Below are positions 30,409 through 40,091 of a stretch of DNA of 64,000 nucleotides, piece after piece (position 1 is the stretch's first letter; each line of letters starts with the position of its first letter). Source of the DNA: Mycobacterium lehmannii (GTDB lineage Bacteria; Actinomycetota; Actinomycetes; Mycobacteriales; Mycobacteriaceae); the NCBI RefSeq assembly GCF_002245535.1, contig NZ_NKCN01000001.1:62001-126000 (forward strand), written 5' to 3'. Made by a program: the position numbers and the translations under genes. The notes under the pieces were generated by a model. That model was not told where the DNA came from, searched no databases, and saw only the letters and a program-made list of their open reading frames with translations.

Positions 30409-31791
30409 GTGACTGATGTTGGCTCGATGTGGTTGTGGATCGCGATCGCGGTCATCGCCGTTTTGTTGGTCGCCGCGCTCGTCGTCGGGCTGGTGCGGTA
30501 TCGACGGCGGCGCATCCGGTTGTCGTCGACGGAGGCGGCCACGCCGATCGACCGTTCCGGGGGCTATACCGCCTCCTCAGGGATCACGTTCTCGCAATCC
30601 GCGCCGACCGCGCCCCCCGAGCGGATCGACACCACAGGCCTGCCCGCCGTCGGTGACGACGCCACCATTCCGCGCGACGCACCCAAGCGCCCGATCGCCG
30701 ACGTGCAACTCCCCGAGCCGCCGGTTCAGGAGCGTCCCGCACCCGCACCTGCCGAGGCGGCGCCCGCGCCCGCCGAACCGGCGCCCGCGCCCGCGCCCGC
30801 CGAACCGGCGCCCGTCCTCGACGAGCCGGCCCCCGTCGTCGAGCAGGACGCACCGGTCCTCGACGAGATCGCACCGACAGAAGGGCGGCTCGAGCGGCTG
30901 CGGGGCAGGCTCGCCAAGTCTCAGAACACTCTCGGACGCAGCATGTTGGGGCTGCTCGGCGGAGGCGACCTGGATGACGAGTCGTGGGAGGAAGTCGAAG
31001 ACACGCTGCTGATCGCCGACCTCGGGCCCGTCGTGACGGAGTCGGTGGTCGCCGCGCTGCGCGCCCGAATGGCCAGCAGCCGGGTCCGCAACGAGGCCGA
31101 CGCCCGCGCCGTGCTGCGCGAGGTCCTCATCGAGGCGCTGCAGCCCGACCTCGACCGCTCGATCAGGGCGCTGCCGCATGCGGATAAGCCTTCGGTGCTG
31201 CTGGTCGTCGGGGTGAACGGAACCGGTAAGACGACCACCGTCGGCAAGCTGGCCCGCGTCCTGGTCGCCGACGGTCGCCGCGTCGTGCTCGGTGCGGCCG
31301 ACACCTTCCGCGCCGCCGCGGCCGATCAGTTGCAGTCGTGGGCGTCGCGCGTGGGGGCGCAAGTGGTGCGCGGCCCGGAGGGCGCCGACCCCGCCTCGGT
31401 GGCCTTTGACGCCGTCGACGAGGGCATCAAGGAGGGCGCCGACGTCATCGTCATCGACACCGCCGGGCGCCTGCACACCAAGACCGGGCTGATGGATGAA
31501 CTCGGCAAGGTCAAGCGGGTGGTCAGCAAGCGCGCCGAGGTCGACGAGGTCCTTCTGGTGCTCGATGCCACGATCGGCCAGAACGGTCTGCCGCAAGCCA
31601 GGGTCTTCGCCGAGGTCGTCGACATCACCGGCGTGGTGCTGACGAAGCTCGACGGCACGGCCAAGGGCGGAATCGTCTTTCGTGTCCAGCAGGAATTGGG
31701 CGTTCCGGTCAAGCTCGTCGGACTCGGCGAGGGGGCCGACGATCTCGCCCCGTTCGAGCCCGGCGCATTCGTCGACGCGCTTCTCGGATAG
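30409..31791 (+). CDS. ftsY: Signal recognition particle receptor FtsY
   Basis: FtsY is the SRP receptor GTPase at the inner membrane. The 460-residue protein has an N-terminal transmembrane helix (residues about 5-28), a Pro/Ala/Glu-rich acidic linker (about 100-160, with PAPAEP repeats), then the N domain and the GTPase domain: GVNGTGKTTTVGKLA, DTAGRL, TKLDGTAKGG and the closing FEPGAFVDALLG. It is longer than the M. tuberculosis protein mainly because of the linker. GTG 30409 has a leaderless-type -10. The SRP partner ffh lies about 4.6 kb downstream in the same direction. Confidence 0.96.
   Translation: MTDVGSMWLWIAIAVIAVLLVAALVVGLVRYRRRRIRLSSTEAATPIDRSGGYTASSGITFSQSAPTAPPERIDTTGLPAVGDDATIPRDAPKRPIADVQLPEPPVQERPAPAPAEAAPAPAEPAPAPAPAEPAPVLDEPAPVVEQDAPVLDEIAPTEGRLERLRGRLAKSQNTLGRSMLGLLGGGDLDDESWEEVEDTLLIADLGPVVTESVVAALRARMASSRVRNEADARAVLREVLIEALQPDLDRSIRALPHADKPSVLLVVGVNGTGKTTTVGKLARVLVADGRRVVLGAADTFRAAAADQLQSWASRVGAQVVRGPEGADPASVAFDAVDEGIKEGADVIVIDTAGRLHTKTGLMDELGKVKRVVSKRAEVDEVLLVLDATIGQNGLPQARVFAEVVDITGVVLTKLDGTAKGGIVFRVQQELGVPVKLVGLGEGADDLAPFEPGAFVDALLG
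30760..30807. repeat. Tandem Ala/Pro coding repeats in ftsY
   Basis: The 21-nt unit at 30760-30780 recurs at 30781-30807 with six extra bases. It encodes the (PA)nEP linker repeats and is likely to vary in copy number. Confidence 0.7.
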
Positions 31792-31825
31792 TCCGATGCG
31801 CCAGGCAGAGCCGCGCGTCGCGGCG

Positions 31826-31852
31826 GAACCGGCGTGGAAACACGAGCGTAAC
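31826..31852 (+). promoter_or_regulatory. Distal GlnR-like box upstream of amtB
   Basis: GAACC (31826), GAAAC (31837) and GTAAC (31848) are 11 bp apart, each separated by six bases. This matches the half-site spacing of the actinobacterial GlnR nitrogen regulator. Confidence 0.5.
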
Positions 31853-31868
31853 GCTTCTGGCGTGTCCG

Positions 31869-31906
31869 TTCACTTCGTGGAAACGGAACAGAATCACCGG
31901 TGAAAC
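31869..31906 (+). promoter_or_regulatory. Proximal GlnR box upstream of amtB
   Basis: TTCAC (31869), GAAAC (31880), GAATC (31891) and GAAAC (31902) are spaced exactly 11 bp apart. This fits the known gTnAC-n6-GaAAC-n6-GtnAC-n6-GAAAC pattern of GlnR. Its position just upstream of amtB-glnB-glnD supports nitrogen-starvation activation. Confidence 0.7.
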
Positions 31907-31972
31907 GCGGACAAAAGAGTCTCTTCGGGAGGCCGATCCGATCGGCGCACTTCCCAAGGAGGTTCACACAAA

Positions 31973-33337
31973 GTGGTTTCAGCCTTACCCCTTGCCCTAC
32001 CCGATGATGCGTTCGCGCCGTTCGGCCCCGACGGGTTGAGCTCCGGCGACACCGCATGGGTGCTCACCGCCGCGGCGCTGGTTCTGCTCATGACGCCCGG
32101 TCTCGCGTTCTTCTACGGTGGGCTGTCACGCCAGAAGTCGGTTCTGAACATGATGATGATGTCGTTCGGGACCATGGGCGTCGTGAGCGTCATCTACGTG
32201 CTGTGGGGCTACTCGATGTCGTTCGCGTCGGCGCACACCGGAAACAGCGACATCGCGGGCATCTTCGACAACCCGTTCTCGCTGTTCGGGCTGAGCCCGC
32301 TGCTGGAGACCAAGGAAGTGGACGGAATATCGCTGTACGTTCTCGGCGGATTCGGTTCGGTGCCCGCGATCGTCTGGGCGGGCTTCCAGCTGACCTTCGC
32401 GGTCATCACCGTCGCCCTGATCAGCGGCGCGGTGGCCGAGCGCATGAAGTTCGGCACGTGGCTGGTGTTCGGCGGGATCTGGGTGACGTTGGTGTATTTC
32501 CCACTGGCCCATATGGTTTGGGGTGGCGGCTTGTTGTCCGGAGCCGAGAACGGTATTGCGGCCAAGCTTTTCGGCGTCAGTGAGGAGGGCACCGCGAACG
32601 TATCCCCGATCGACTTCGCCGGCGGCACGGTCGTGCACATCAACGCCGGCATGGCCGCACTGGTGCTTGCGCTGCTGCTCGGTAAGCGGACCGGCTTCGG
32701 CAAGGTCGCCTATCGGCCGCACAACATTCCGTTCGTGATGCTGGGCGCGGCCATCCTGTGGTTCGGCTGGTTCGGCTTCAACGTCGGGTCCGAGGGCGCG
32801 GCCGACATGCTCGCCGGCCAGGTCTGGGTCAACACCACTGCTGCGACCGCCGCCGCGATGCTGGGCTGGCTGCTGGTGGAGCGGCTCCGCGACGGCCACG
32901 CAACCAGCGTCGGTGCCGCCTCGGGCGTCGTGGCCGGCCTCGTGGCCATCACACCGGCCTGCGGTTCGCTGTCGCCGATCGGGTCCTTGATCCTGGGCGT
33001 GATCGCGGGCGCGCTGTCGGCGCTGGCGGTCGGACTGAAGTACAAGTTCGGCTACGACGATTCGCTCGACGTGGTCGGCGTGCACCTGGTAGCGGGCCTG
33101 TGGGGAACGGTGGGCATCGGCTTCCTGGCGCTGGAGACCGGCCTGTTCTACGGCGGTGGATTCCAGCAGCTCGTCGTGCAGGTCGTCATCGCTTTGGTGG
33201 CGGTTATCTTCACCGGCATCATGACCGCGATCATTGCCTTTATCGTTAAGCCGTTGGGTTGGCGCGTTACCGCGGAGGACGAGGACACCGGCATTGATGC
33301 CACCGAACATGCTGAAACCGCTTACGAGCTCGTCTGA
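31973..33337 (+). CDS. amtB: Ammonium transporter
   Basis: AmtB carries ammonium/ammonia across the membrane under nitrogen limitation. The 454-residue protein has about 11 transmembrane helices, the family stretch GLAFFYGGLSRQKSVLN, and the pore twin-histidines near residue 180 (AHMVWGGG) and 370 (VGVHLVAGLWG). GTG 31973 has AAGGAGG ten bases upstream. It is the first gene of amtB-glnB-glnD behind two GlnR-like boxes; GlnB docks on AmtB to close the channel when nitrogen is plentiful. Confidence 0.97.
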   Translation: MVSALPLALPDDAFAPFGPDGLSSGDTAWVLTAAALVLLMTPGLAFFYGGLSRQKSVLNMMMMSFGTMGVVSVIYVLWGYSMSFASAHTGNSDIAGIFDNPFSLFGLSPLLETKEVDGISLYVLGGFGSVPAIVWAGFQLTFAVITVALISGAVAERMKFGTWLVFGGIWVTLVYFPLAHMVWGGGLLSGAENGIAAKLFGVSEEGTANVSPIDFAGGTVVHINAGMAALVLALLLGKRTGFGKVAYRPHNIPFVMLGAAILWFGWFGFNVGSEGAADMLAGQVWVNTTAATAAAMLGWLLVERLRDGHATSVGAASGVVAGLVAITPACGSLSPIGSLILGVIAGALSALAVGLKYKFGYDDSLDVVGVHLVAGLWGTVGIGFLALETGLFYGGGFQQLVVQVVIALVAVIFTGIMTAIIAFIVKPLGWRVTAEDEDTGIDATEHAETAYELV

Positions 33338-33370
33338 TCGGCAACAATTTCCTCGGAAGGGATCCACTAA

Positions 33371-33709
<339 letters not shown>

Positions 33710-33783
33710 GCCGCTTGTAGAACTGAGAGTTCGTCTCCGTCCGATCACACACCGTGAGCAGTCTTACAGGGGGAGAGGACGAG

Positions 33784-36282
33784 ATGAGTGAGATGAACCC
33801 CGAACCAGCTGCCGACGAGCGCATGGAGCAACGAATCGCCGCCGGTGCCCCTCAATGGGTGGCGCCGGCGGCGGGCTCGTCTCGTCCCGCGACGGACCTC
33901 TGCGCCGCGATCAAGCAGCTGTTGACAGACGGTGCGCGCCAGCTGGATTCGGCCGCCCTGCGACATGCACTGCAAGACCTGCACGAGTTCTGGCTGACCA
34001 CCAAGGCCACCGAGATCGGCATCACGCCCACCAGCGGCTTCGCCATCGTCGCGACCGGTGGCCTGGGCCGGGGTGAGTTCGTGCCACACTCCGATCTGGA
34101 TCTGATGCTGTTGCACGACAACATGCCGGACGACGTGGTCGGCCAGGTGGCCGAACTGCTGTGGTATCCCTTGTGGGACGCCAACATTCGCCTCGACCAC
34201 AGTGTGCGGACCGTGCCCGAGGCGTTGAAGGTTGCCGGTGAGGACATCTCGGCGGGGTTGGCGATGCTGGAAGCGAGGCATATCGCCGGTGACGCCGACC
34301 TGTCCGCGCTGCTGATCGGGGGAGCCCGTCGGCAGTGGCGTACCGGAATCGCTTCGCGCTTCGACGAACTCGTCGAGCACACCCGGGCGCGCTGGCAGCG
34401 CAGCGGAGAGATCGCGCACCGCGCCGAGCCCGACCTCAAATGTGGTCGTGGCGGGCTGCGTGACGTGCAGCTGCTCAACGCGCTGGCGATCGCGCAACTG
34501 GCCGACGGGTATCCCAACAACACGTTGGCGTCGCCGCTCGGGTCGTTGGGGCAGGCTCATCTGGCGTTGCTCAACGTACGGACCGAACTGCACAGGGTGG
34601 CCGGCCGCGGCCGCGACCTGCTGTTGGCCCAACACGCCGACGAGATCGGCGCGGCTCTGCACATCGGTGACCGCTTCGATCTGGCCCGGATGCTGTCCGA
34701 TGCCGCGCGCACCATCAGCTTCTACGTCGACGCCGGTATCCGCACTGCAGGTAACGCGCTTCCCCGCCGTGGATTTGCGGCATTGCGCCGTCCCCCTCGT
34801 CGCCCTCTCGACGAGGGGGTCATCGAGTTCGCAGGCGAGGTCATCCTCGCGCGCGACGCCCGTCCCCAACGCGATCCCGGCCTGATCCTGCGGGTGGCCG
34901 CAGCGTCGGCGACGACGGGGCTGCCGATGGCGGCCTCGACGCTGTCCCGGCTGGCCGCAGCGGCCCCCGAACTCCGCACACCCTGGCCGCATCAGGCGCT
35001 CAAGGATCTGCTCGTCATGCTGGCCGCGGGGCCGTCGGCGGTCGACACGATCGAGGCGCTGGACCGCACCGGCCTGTGGGGGCGCCTGTTTCCCGAGTGG
35101 GGTGCGGTGCGTGACCTTCCTCCGCGCGATGTGGTGCACATCTGGACGGTCGACCGACATCTCGTCGAAACCGTCGCGCGGGCAAGCGCTTTCACTACAC
35201 GAGTGGCCCGTCCGGACCTTCTGATGCTCGGTGCGCTGTGCCATGACATCGGCAAGGGACGCGGCGGCGACCACAGCGTCATCGGTGCGGAGCTGGCCAC
35301 CCAGATCGGCACCCGGCTGGGGATGTGGCCCTCGGATGTCGAGATCCTGTCGAAGGTCGTCCGCCACCATTTGCTGCTTCCGCACACCGCGACACGGCGC
35401 GACCTCCAGGATCCCAACACGATTGCGTCGGTGGTCGACGCTCTCGACGGCGATCCCGTCCTGCTGGAGTTGCTCCACGTCCTCGCCGAGGCCGACTCGC
35501 TGGCGACCGGACCCGGCGTCTGGGGCGACTGGAAGGCCTCGCTCCTCGGCGATCTCGTGCACCGCTGCCGGATGGTGATGGCTGGAGAACCACTACCGCA
35601 GCCGGATCCCATTGATCCGCGGTATCTTTCGCTCGCTGGACAGGTGGGTGTTCACCTGGACCTGACACCGGGGGACGGCCCGCAGATCTTCAATGTGACG
35701 GTCATCGCGCCCGACCGGCGCGGCCTGCTGTCGAAGGCGGCGGGCGTGCTCGCGCTGAACTCGTTGCGCGTCCATTCGGCCTCGGTGAACGGTCACGAGG
35801 GCTCGGCGATCAACACGTTCGTCGTCTCCCCGCATTTCGGCTCGCCCCCGGCGGCCGAGGTCCTGCGCCAGCAGTTCATCCTCGCGCTCGACGGTGAACT
35901 CGACGTGCAGGAGGCACTGGATCGCCGCGAACGTGAGGTCGCGCAGCACGCCACGTCGCGCGCCGGCGAGGTCCCTGCCGCCGTCCCCATCAATCACGTC
36001 ACCGCCCCGCCACGCATCCTGTGGTCCGAGGGTGCGAGATCGGGCGAACTGGTCGTTCAGATCCGCAGCACCGACCGCGCGGGCCTGCTGGCCCGGCTGA
36101 CCGCCGTGTTCGAGCGCGACGGCATCGACATCGCGTGGGCGAAGGTGACGACGATGGGTTCCTCGGTGGTCGACCTGTTCGGCATCACCGCAGACAAGGA
36201 CATCTGCGACGTGATCGAACGCGACCTGTACGCGGTGCTGCCTGCGCCCCCGGCCCGCAAACCGGTGTCCGAAGCGAGCTGA
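33784..36282 (+). CDS. glnD: PII adenylyl/uridylyl-transferase GlnD
   Basis: GlnD modifies and demodifies PII in response to glutamine. The 832-residue protein has the nucleotidyltransferase motif [19 protein letters not shown] (residues about 90-108, DxD), an HD hydrolase domain with [13 protein letters not shown] near 485, and two C-terminal ACT domains (about 635-710 and 755-825) for glutamine sensing. An in-frame GTG at 33754 exists, but ATG 33784 is preceded by GGGGGAGAGG and preferred. Domain order and length match the family. Confidence 0.95.
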   Translation: MSEMNPEPAADERMEQRIAAGAPQWVAPAAGSSRPATDLCAAIKQLLTDGARQLDSAALRHALQDLHEFWLTTKATEIGITPTSGFAIVATGGLGRGEFVPHSDLDLMLLHDNMPDDVVGQVAELLWYPLWDANIRLDHSVRTVPEALKVAGEDISAGLAMLEARHIAGDADLSALLIGGARRQWRTGIASRFDELVEHTRARWQRSGEIAHRAEPDLKCGRGGLRDVQLLNALAIAQLADGYPNNTLASPLGSLGQAHLALLNVRTELHRVAGRGRDLLLAQHADEIGAALHIGDRFDLARMLSDAARTISFYVDAGIRTAGNALPRRGFAALRRPPRRPLDEGVIEFAGEVILARDARPQRDPGLILRVAAASATTGLPMAASTLSRLAAAAPELRTPWPHQALKDLLVMLAAGPSAVDTIEALDRTGLWGRLFPEWGAVRDLPPRDVVHIWTVDRHLVETVARASAFTTRVARPDLLMLGALCHDIGKGRGGDHSVIGAELATQIGTRLGMWPSDVEILSKVVRHHLLLPHTATRRDLQDPNTIASVVDALDGDPVLLELLHVLAEADSLATGPGVWGDWKASLLGDLVHRCRMVMAGEPLPQPDPIDPRYLSLAGQVGVHLDLTPGDGPQIFNVTVIAPDRRGLLSKAAGVLALNSLRVHSASVNGHEGSAINTFVVSPHFGSPPAAEVLRQQFILALDGELDVQEALDRREREVAQHATSRAGEVPAAVPINHVTAPPRILWSEGARSGELVVQIRSTDRAGLLARLTAVFERDGIDIAWAKVTTMGSSVVDLFGITADKDICDVIERDLYAVLPAPPARKPVSEAS

Positions 36283-36338
36283 TCACTGCCGTTTACGCCG
36301 CGCACGCCCTGCTCGGGCGCGCCGCTGGCGGCTCCCAT

Positions 36339-36344
36339 TAGGCT
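36339..36344 (+). promoter_or_regulatory. -10 hexamer close to the ffh start
   Basis: TAGGCT is followed by seven bases and the GTG of ffh (36352), consistent with a leaderless or nearly leaderless transcript. Confidence 0.45.
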
Positions 36345-36351
36345 GGACGTC

Positions 36352-37920
36352 GTGTTTGAATCCCTGTCCGACCGGTTGACCGGGGCCCTGCAGGGCCTGC
36401 GCGGCAAAGGGCGGCTGACCGACGCCGATATCGATGCAACGACCCGCGAGATCCGGCTGGCGTTGCTGGAAGCCGACGTGTCGCTGCCCGTCGTGCGCGC
36501 CTTCGTCAACCGCATCAAGGAGCGCGCCCGGGGCGCCGAGGTGTCCAGCGCGCTCAACCCGGCCCAGCAAGTCGTCAAGATCGTCAACGAGGAATTGATC
36601 GGCATCCTCGGCGGTGAGACCCGCCCGCTGGCGTTCGCCAAGACGCCGCCGACGGTGATCATGCTGGCCGGCCTACAGGGTTCCGGTAAGACCACCCTGG
36701 CCGGCAAGCTCGCGAGATGGCTTCGCGTTCAGGGCCATACACCGCTGCTGGTGGCGTGCGACCTGCAGCGCCCCGGTGCGGTGAACCAGCTGCAGATCGT
36801 CGGCCAGCGCGCCGACGTCGCGGTGTTCGCACCCCATCCCGGTGTGTCGGCGGACGGTGCGGCCGATGCGGCGCCGGGTGATCCGGTCGCGGTCGCGGCC
36901 GCGGGCCTGGCCGAGGCCAAGGCCAAGCACTTCGACGTGGTCATCGTCGACACCGCCGGCCGCCTCGGCATCGACGACGAGCTGATGAGCCAGGCCGCCG
37001 CGATCAGGCAGGCCGTCGACCCGGACGAAGTGATCTTCGTGCTGGACGCGATGATCGGCCAGGACGCGGTGACCACCGCCGAGGCGTTCCGCGAGGGCGT
37101 CGGCTTCACCGGCGTGGTGTTGACCAAGCTCGACGGTGACGCACGCGGCGGTGCTGCGCTCTCGGTCCGCGAGATCACCGGTGTGCCGATCCTGTTCGCC
37201 TCCAGCGGTGAGAAGCTCGAGGACTTCGACGTCTTCCACCCCGACCGGATGGCCAGCCGCATCCTCGGTATGGGCGATGTGCTGTCGCTGATCGAGCAGG
37301 CCGAGCAGGTCTTCGACGCCCAGAAGGCCGAAGAGGCAGCGGCCAAGATCGGCAGTGGCGAACTGACGCTGGAGGACTTCCTCGAGCAGATGCTGGCGAT
37401 CCGCAAGATGGGCCCGATCGGCAACCTGCTCGGCATGCTCCCCGGCGCGGGTCAGATGAAGGACGCGCTGGCCTCCGTCGACGACAAACAGCTCGACCGG
37501 CTGCAAGCGATCATCCGCGGTATGACGCCCGAGGAGCGTGCCGATCCGAAGATCATCAACGGGTCGCGCAGGCTGCGCATCGCCAACGGGTCGGGTGTGA
37601 CGGTCGGCGAGGTCAACCAGCTCGTCGAGCGGTTCTTCGAGGCCCGCAAGATGATGTCGCAGATGGCAGGCCAGATGGGAATGCCATTCGGCCGCAAGAA
37701 TTCTCGCAAGAACACCAAGAACAAGAAGAAGAGCGGAAAGAACAAGAAGTCAGGCAGGGGCCCGACTCCGCCCAAGGTGCGCAACCCCCTCGGCGCCGCG
37801 ATGCCGGGCATGCCCGCCGGCTTCCCGGACCTGTCCGATATGCCCAAGGGTCTCGACGAGCTCCCGCCCGGACTGGCCGACATCGATCTGTCCAAGCTGA
37901 AGTTCCCGGGCCAGAAGTAG
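36352..37920 (+). CDS. ffh: Signal recognition particle protein Ffh
   Basis: Ffh is the SRP54 GTPase that binds 4.5S RNA and signal sequences and docks with FtsY. The 522-residue protein has the N domain, the G domain with GLQGSGKTTLAGKLA near 105, DTAGRL, TKLDGDARGG, and a methionine-rich M domain (from about 330, with MLAIRKMGPIGNLLGMLPG). The M domain is followed by a Lys/Asn-rich basic stretch (KNSRKNTKNKKKSGKNKK) and a Pro/Gly/Met tail, an extension typical of mycobacteria. GTG 36352 is supported by a leaderless-type -10. The amidohydrolase gene starts one base after the stop. Confidence 0.97.
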   Translation: MFESLSDRLTGALQGLRGKGRLTDADIDATTREIRLALLEADVSLPVVRAFVNRIKERARGAEVSSALNPAQQVVKIVNEELIGILGGETRPLAFAKTPPTVIMLAGLQGSGKTTLAGKLARWLRVQGHTPLLVACDLQRPGAVNQLQIVGQRADVAVFAPHPGVSADGAADAAPGDPVAVAAAGLAEAKAKHFDVVIVDTAGRLGIDDELMSQAAAIRQAVDPDEVIFVLDAMIGQDAVTTAEAFREGVGFTGVVLTKLDGDARGGAALSVREITGVPILFASSGEKLEDFDVFHPDRMASRILGMGDVLSLIEQAEQVFDAQKAEEAAAKIGSGELTLEDFLEQMLAIRKMGPIGNLLGMLPGAGQMKDALASVDDKQLDRLQAIIRGMTPEERADPKIINGSRRLRIANGSGVTVGEVNQLVERFFEARKMMSQMAGQMGMPFGRKNSRKNTKNKKKSGKNKKSGRGPTPPKVRNPLGAAMPGMPAGFPDLSDMPKGLDELPPGLADIDLSKLKFPGQK

Positions 37921-37921
37921 C

Positions 37922-39004
37922 GTGAAGCGCCCCGTTCTTCATGTCCGCGGCGTCGGACTGCCCGATGAGCAACCGGTGGAGTGGTGGATCGACGGGGGTG
38001 CGCTCAGCGCCGAACCGGTCAGCGGCGCGGAGACGGTGTTCGACGGCGGGTGGATACTGCCGGGGCTCGTCGACGCCCACTGTCACGTGGGTCTCGGCGA
38101 TCACGGCCCGCTCGACAATCTCGACGACTGCATTGCGCAGGCGGAGGTCGAACGCGATGTCGGTGCGCTGCTGCTGCGCGACGCGGGTTCGCCGATCGAC
38201 ACCCGCAGCCTCGCCGACCACGACGATCTGCCGGAGATCATTCGGGCGGGCCGCCACCTCGCCAGGCCCAAGCGTTATCAGCGCGGGTTCGCCATCGAAT
38301 TGGACGACGAATCCGCGCTGCCCGCGGCGGTGGCCGAACAGGCGCGGTTCGGTGACGGATGGGTCAAGCTCGTTGGCGACTGGATCGACCGCGAGGTCGG
38401 CGACCTGGCGCCGTTGTGGTCCGACGACGTGCTCAAGGCCGCGATCGATGCCGCGCACGCCAACGGCGCGCGCGTCACCGCGCACGTGTTCAGCGAGGAC
38501 GCGCTGCCGGGGTTGATCAAGGCGGGGATCGACTGCATCGAGCACGGGACGGGCCTGACCGACGACACCGTCGACCTGATGGTCGAGTACGGCACCGCGC
38601 TGGTGCCGACGCTGATCAACGTCGCGAACTTCCCCGGTATCGCCGACGGTGCCGCGAAATACCCGTCGTACGCCAAGCACATGCGGGACCTGCACGAGAA
38701 GTGCTATCCGCGCATCGCCGCCGCCAGGGAGGCCGGGGTGCCGATCTATGCGGGCACCGACGCAGGCAGCATGGTCGCCCACGGCCGCATCGCCGACGAG
38801 ATCGACGCGCTCACCGGTATCGGGATGACGCCGACCGAAGCATTGGGCGCGGCGTGCTGGTCCGCCCGCGAGTGGCTCGGCAGGCCCGGCATGGAGCACG
38901 GCGCACCCGCCGACCTGGTGTGTTACGCCGACGATCCGCGCAAGGGCGCGGCCGTCGTCAACCGCCCGGATCTGGTGATCCTGCGCGGCCGCACCTTCCC
39001 GTGA
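37922..39004 (+). CDS. Metal-dependent amidohydrolase
   Basis: This 360-residue protein is in the amidohydrolase superfamily (TIM-barrel metallohydrolases). The first metal motif is DAHCHVGLG at 52-60 (His54, His56); later ligands are the His in AHVFSEDAL, CIEHGTGL and the Asp in AGTDAGSMVAHGR. Substrate cannot be told; relatives act on imidazolone-propionate-like or peptide amide bonds. It matches Rv2915c beside ffh. GTG 37922 is one base after the ffh stop, so translation is probably coupled. A repeat-rich element follows its stop. Confidence 0.88.
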   Translation: MKRPVLHVRGVGLPDEQPVEWWIDGGALSAEPVSGAETVFDGGWILPGLVDAHCHVGLGDHGPLDNLDDCIAQAEVERDVGALLLRDAGSPIDTRSLADHDDLPEIIRAGRHLARPKRYQRGFAIELDDESALPAAVAEQARFGDGWVKLVGDWIDREVGDLAPLWSDDVLKAAIDAAHANGARVTAHVFSEDALPGLIKAGIDCIEHGTGLTDDTVDLMVEYGTALVPTLINVANFPGIADGAAKYPSYAKHMRDLHEKCYPRIAAAREAGVPIYAGTDAGSMVAHGRIADEIDALTGIGMTPTEALGAACWSAREWLGRPGMEHGAPADLVCYADDPRKGAAVVNRPDLVILRGRTFP

Positions 39005-39007
39005 GCC

Positions 39008-39170
39008 CGCGAGCGCCCGTCCCCGCGAGCGACCGTCCCCGCGGGCAACCGTGTCTGTACACGACACACCGGGGTAATCGGTACATTTGCGGACGCTCGT
39101 GGTCCACGAAAGTCCGTGTAGCGCTCAAGAATCGCGGCGTGTCGTGCGCGAACACGGTCGCTCGCGCGGG
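39008..39170. repeat. MITE/REP-like repeat element with long inverted arms
   Basis: Three 16-bp direct repeats begin at 39008, 39024 and 39040 (CGCGAGCGNCCGTCCC type, third diverged). CGCGAGCGACCGT (39024-39036) is the exact reverse complement of 39154-39166. A second pair, 39049-39070 against 39136-39157, matches at 17 of 22 positions. There is no gene inside. It fills the whole gap between two convergent genes. Confidence 0.65.
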
Positions 39171-39172
39171 GT

Positions 39173-40018
39173 TCAGGGCTGGGCGAAGCCCCAGTCGAAC
39201 AGTTTGATCGCCTGACCGTAGAGGTCGCCGGTGCCGTACAACTGCGCGACCACCAACCGGCGGTTGCCGCGTTGGGCGGCGGCGGCGAAGGTATTACGAG
39301 CCAGGTTGGTGTAGCCGGTCTTGCCGACGAGCGTGCCCGGATACCGCTTGAGCAGCTGGTTCTGGTTCGTGATCGTCTTAGGACCGTTGTCGGTCGGGAA
39401 CAACGACGACGGCTGGCGCACGATCGCGGCGAACACCGGATACCGCAGCGCATGGCGATAGATCTGCGCGAGGTCGCTGGCGGTGGTGAACGACTCCATG
39501 CCCGGACCGTCCAGCCCCGACGGCGACGACGCACGCGTGCTGCGCGCGCCCAGCGACTGCGCCTTGGCATTCATTTTCGCCACCGCGACGCGGTAACCAC
39601 CGAGGCCGTCGGCGAGAACGTTGGCGGCCTCGTTACCAGAAACCAACATCAGCCCGTCGAGCAGTTGGCGCACCGTGTAGGCGCGCCCGGCTTTGACTCC
39701 GGCGCAGGAGCATTCGACGTCGGCGGCCGCCGGCCTGGCCGCGATCACCGCGTTGAGCGGGAGGTGGTCGAGTACCACCATCGCGAGCAGCGCCTTGATG
39801 GTGCTTGCGGGCGCATGCGGCTCATAGGGATTGCGCGAAGCCAGGATTCGGCCGGAATCGACGTCAGCGAGCACCCAGGCCTGCGCTGGCCCGTCGGGCA
39901 GAGCGACGGCGCCCGCCGGTTCGCCTCGCGGCTGGGACGATGCGGGCGCGGCGACGCCGATGGCCAGTGTCATTGCGCAAGTCAGCGCAATGGCCAACGC
40001 AGCCAACATGCTTCGCAT
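39173..40018 (-). CDS. dacB: D-alanyl-D-alanine carboxypeptidase (DacB2-like)
   Basis: This penicillin-binding peptidase trims the terminal D-Ala from peptidoglycan stem peptides outside the membrane. The 281-residue protein has a signal peptide (residues 1-28), then SxxK at Ser72-Lys75 (ASTIKALL), SGN at 127-129 and KTG at 233-235 (VGKTGYTN), all intact. A CSC pair at 103-105 (VECSCAGV) is shared with the next paralogue. It lacks a clear C-terminal membrane anchor. It resembles Rv2911 (DacB2). It lies about 75 bp downstream of its paralogue on the same strand and converges with the amidohydrolase gene. Confidence 0.92.
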   Translation of the reverse strand: MRSMLAALAIALTCAMTLAIGVAAPASSQPRGEPAGAVALPDGPAQAWVLADVDSGRILASRNPYEPHAPASTIKALLAMVVLDHLPLNAVIAARPAAADVECSCAGVKAGRAYTVRQLLDGLMLVSGNEAANVLADGLGGYRVAVAKMNAKAQSLGARSTRASSPSGLDGPGMESFTTASDLAQIYRHALRYPVFAAIVRQPSSLFPTDNGPKTITNQNQLLKRYPGTLVGKTGYTNLARNTFAAAAQRGNRRLVVAQLYGTGDLYGQAIKLFDWGFAQP

Positions 40019-40091
40019 GGTCGCCGAGCGTATCGGCGGGGTTCCCCGTCCCGGTCTCGGATGTGTTGCGATTCAGCAACTCATCCGGTGA

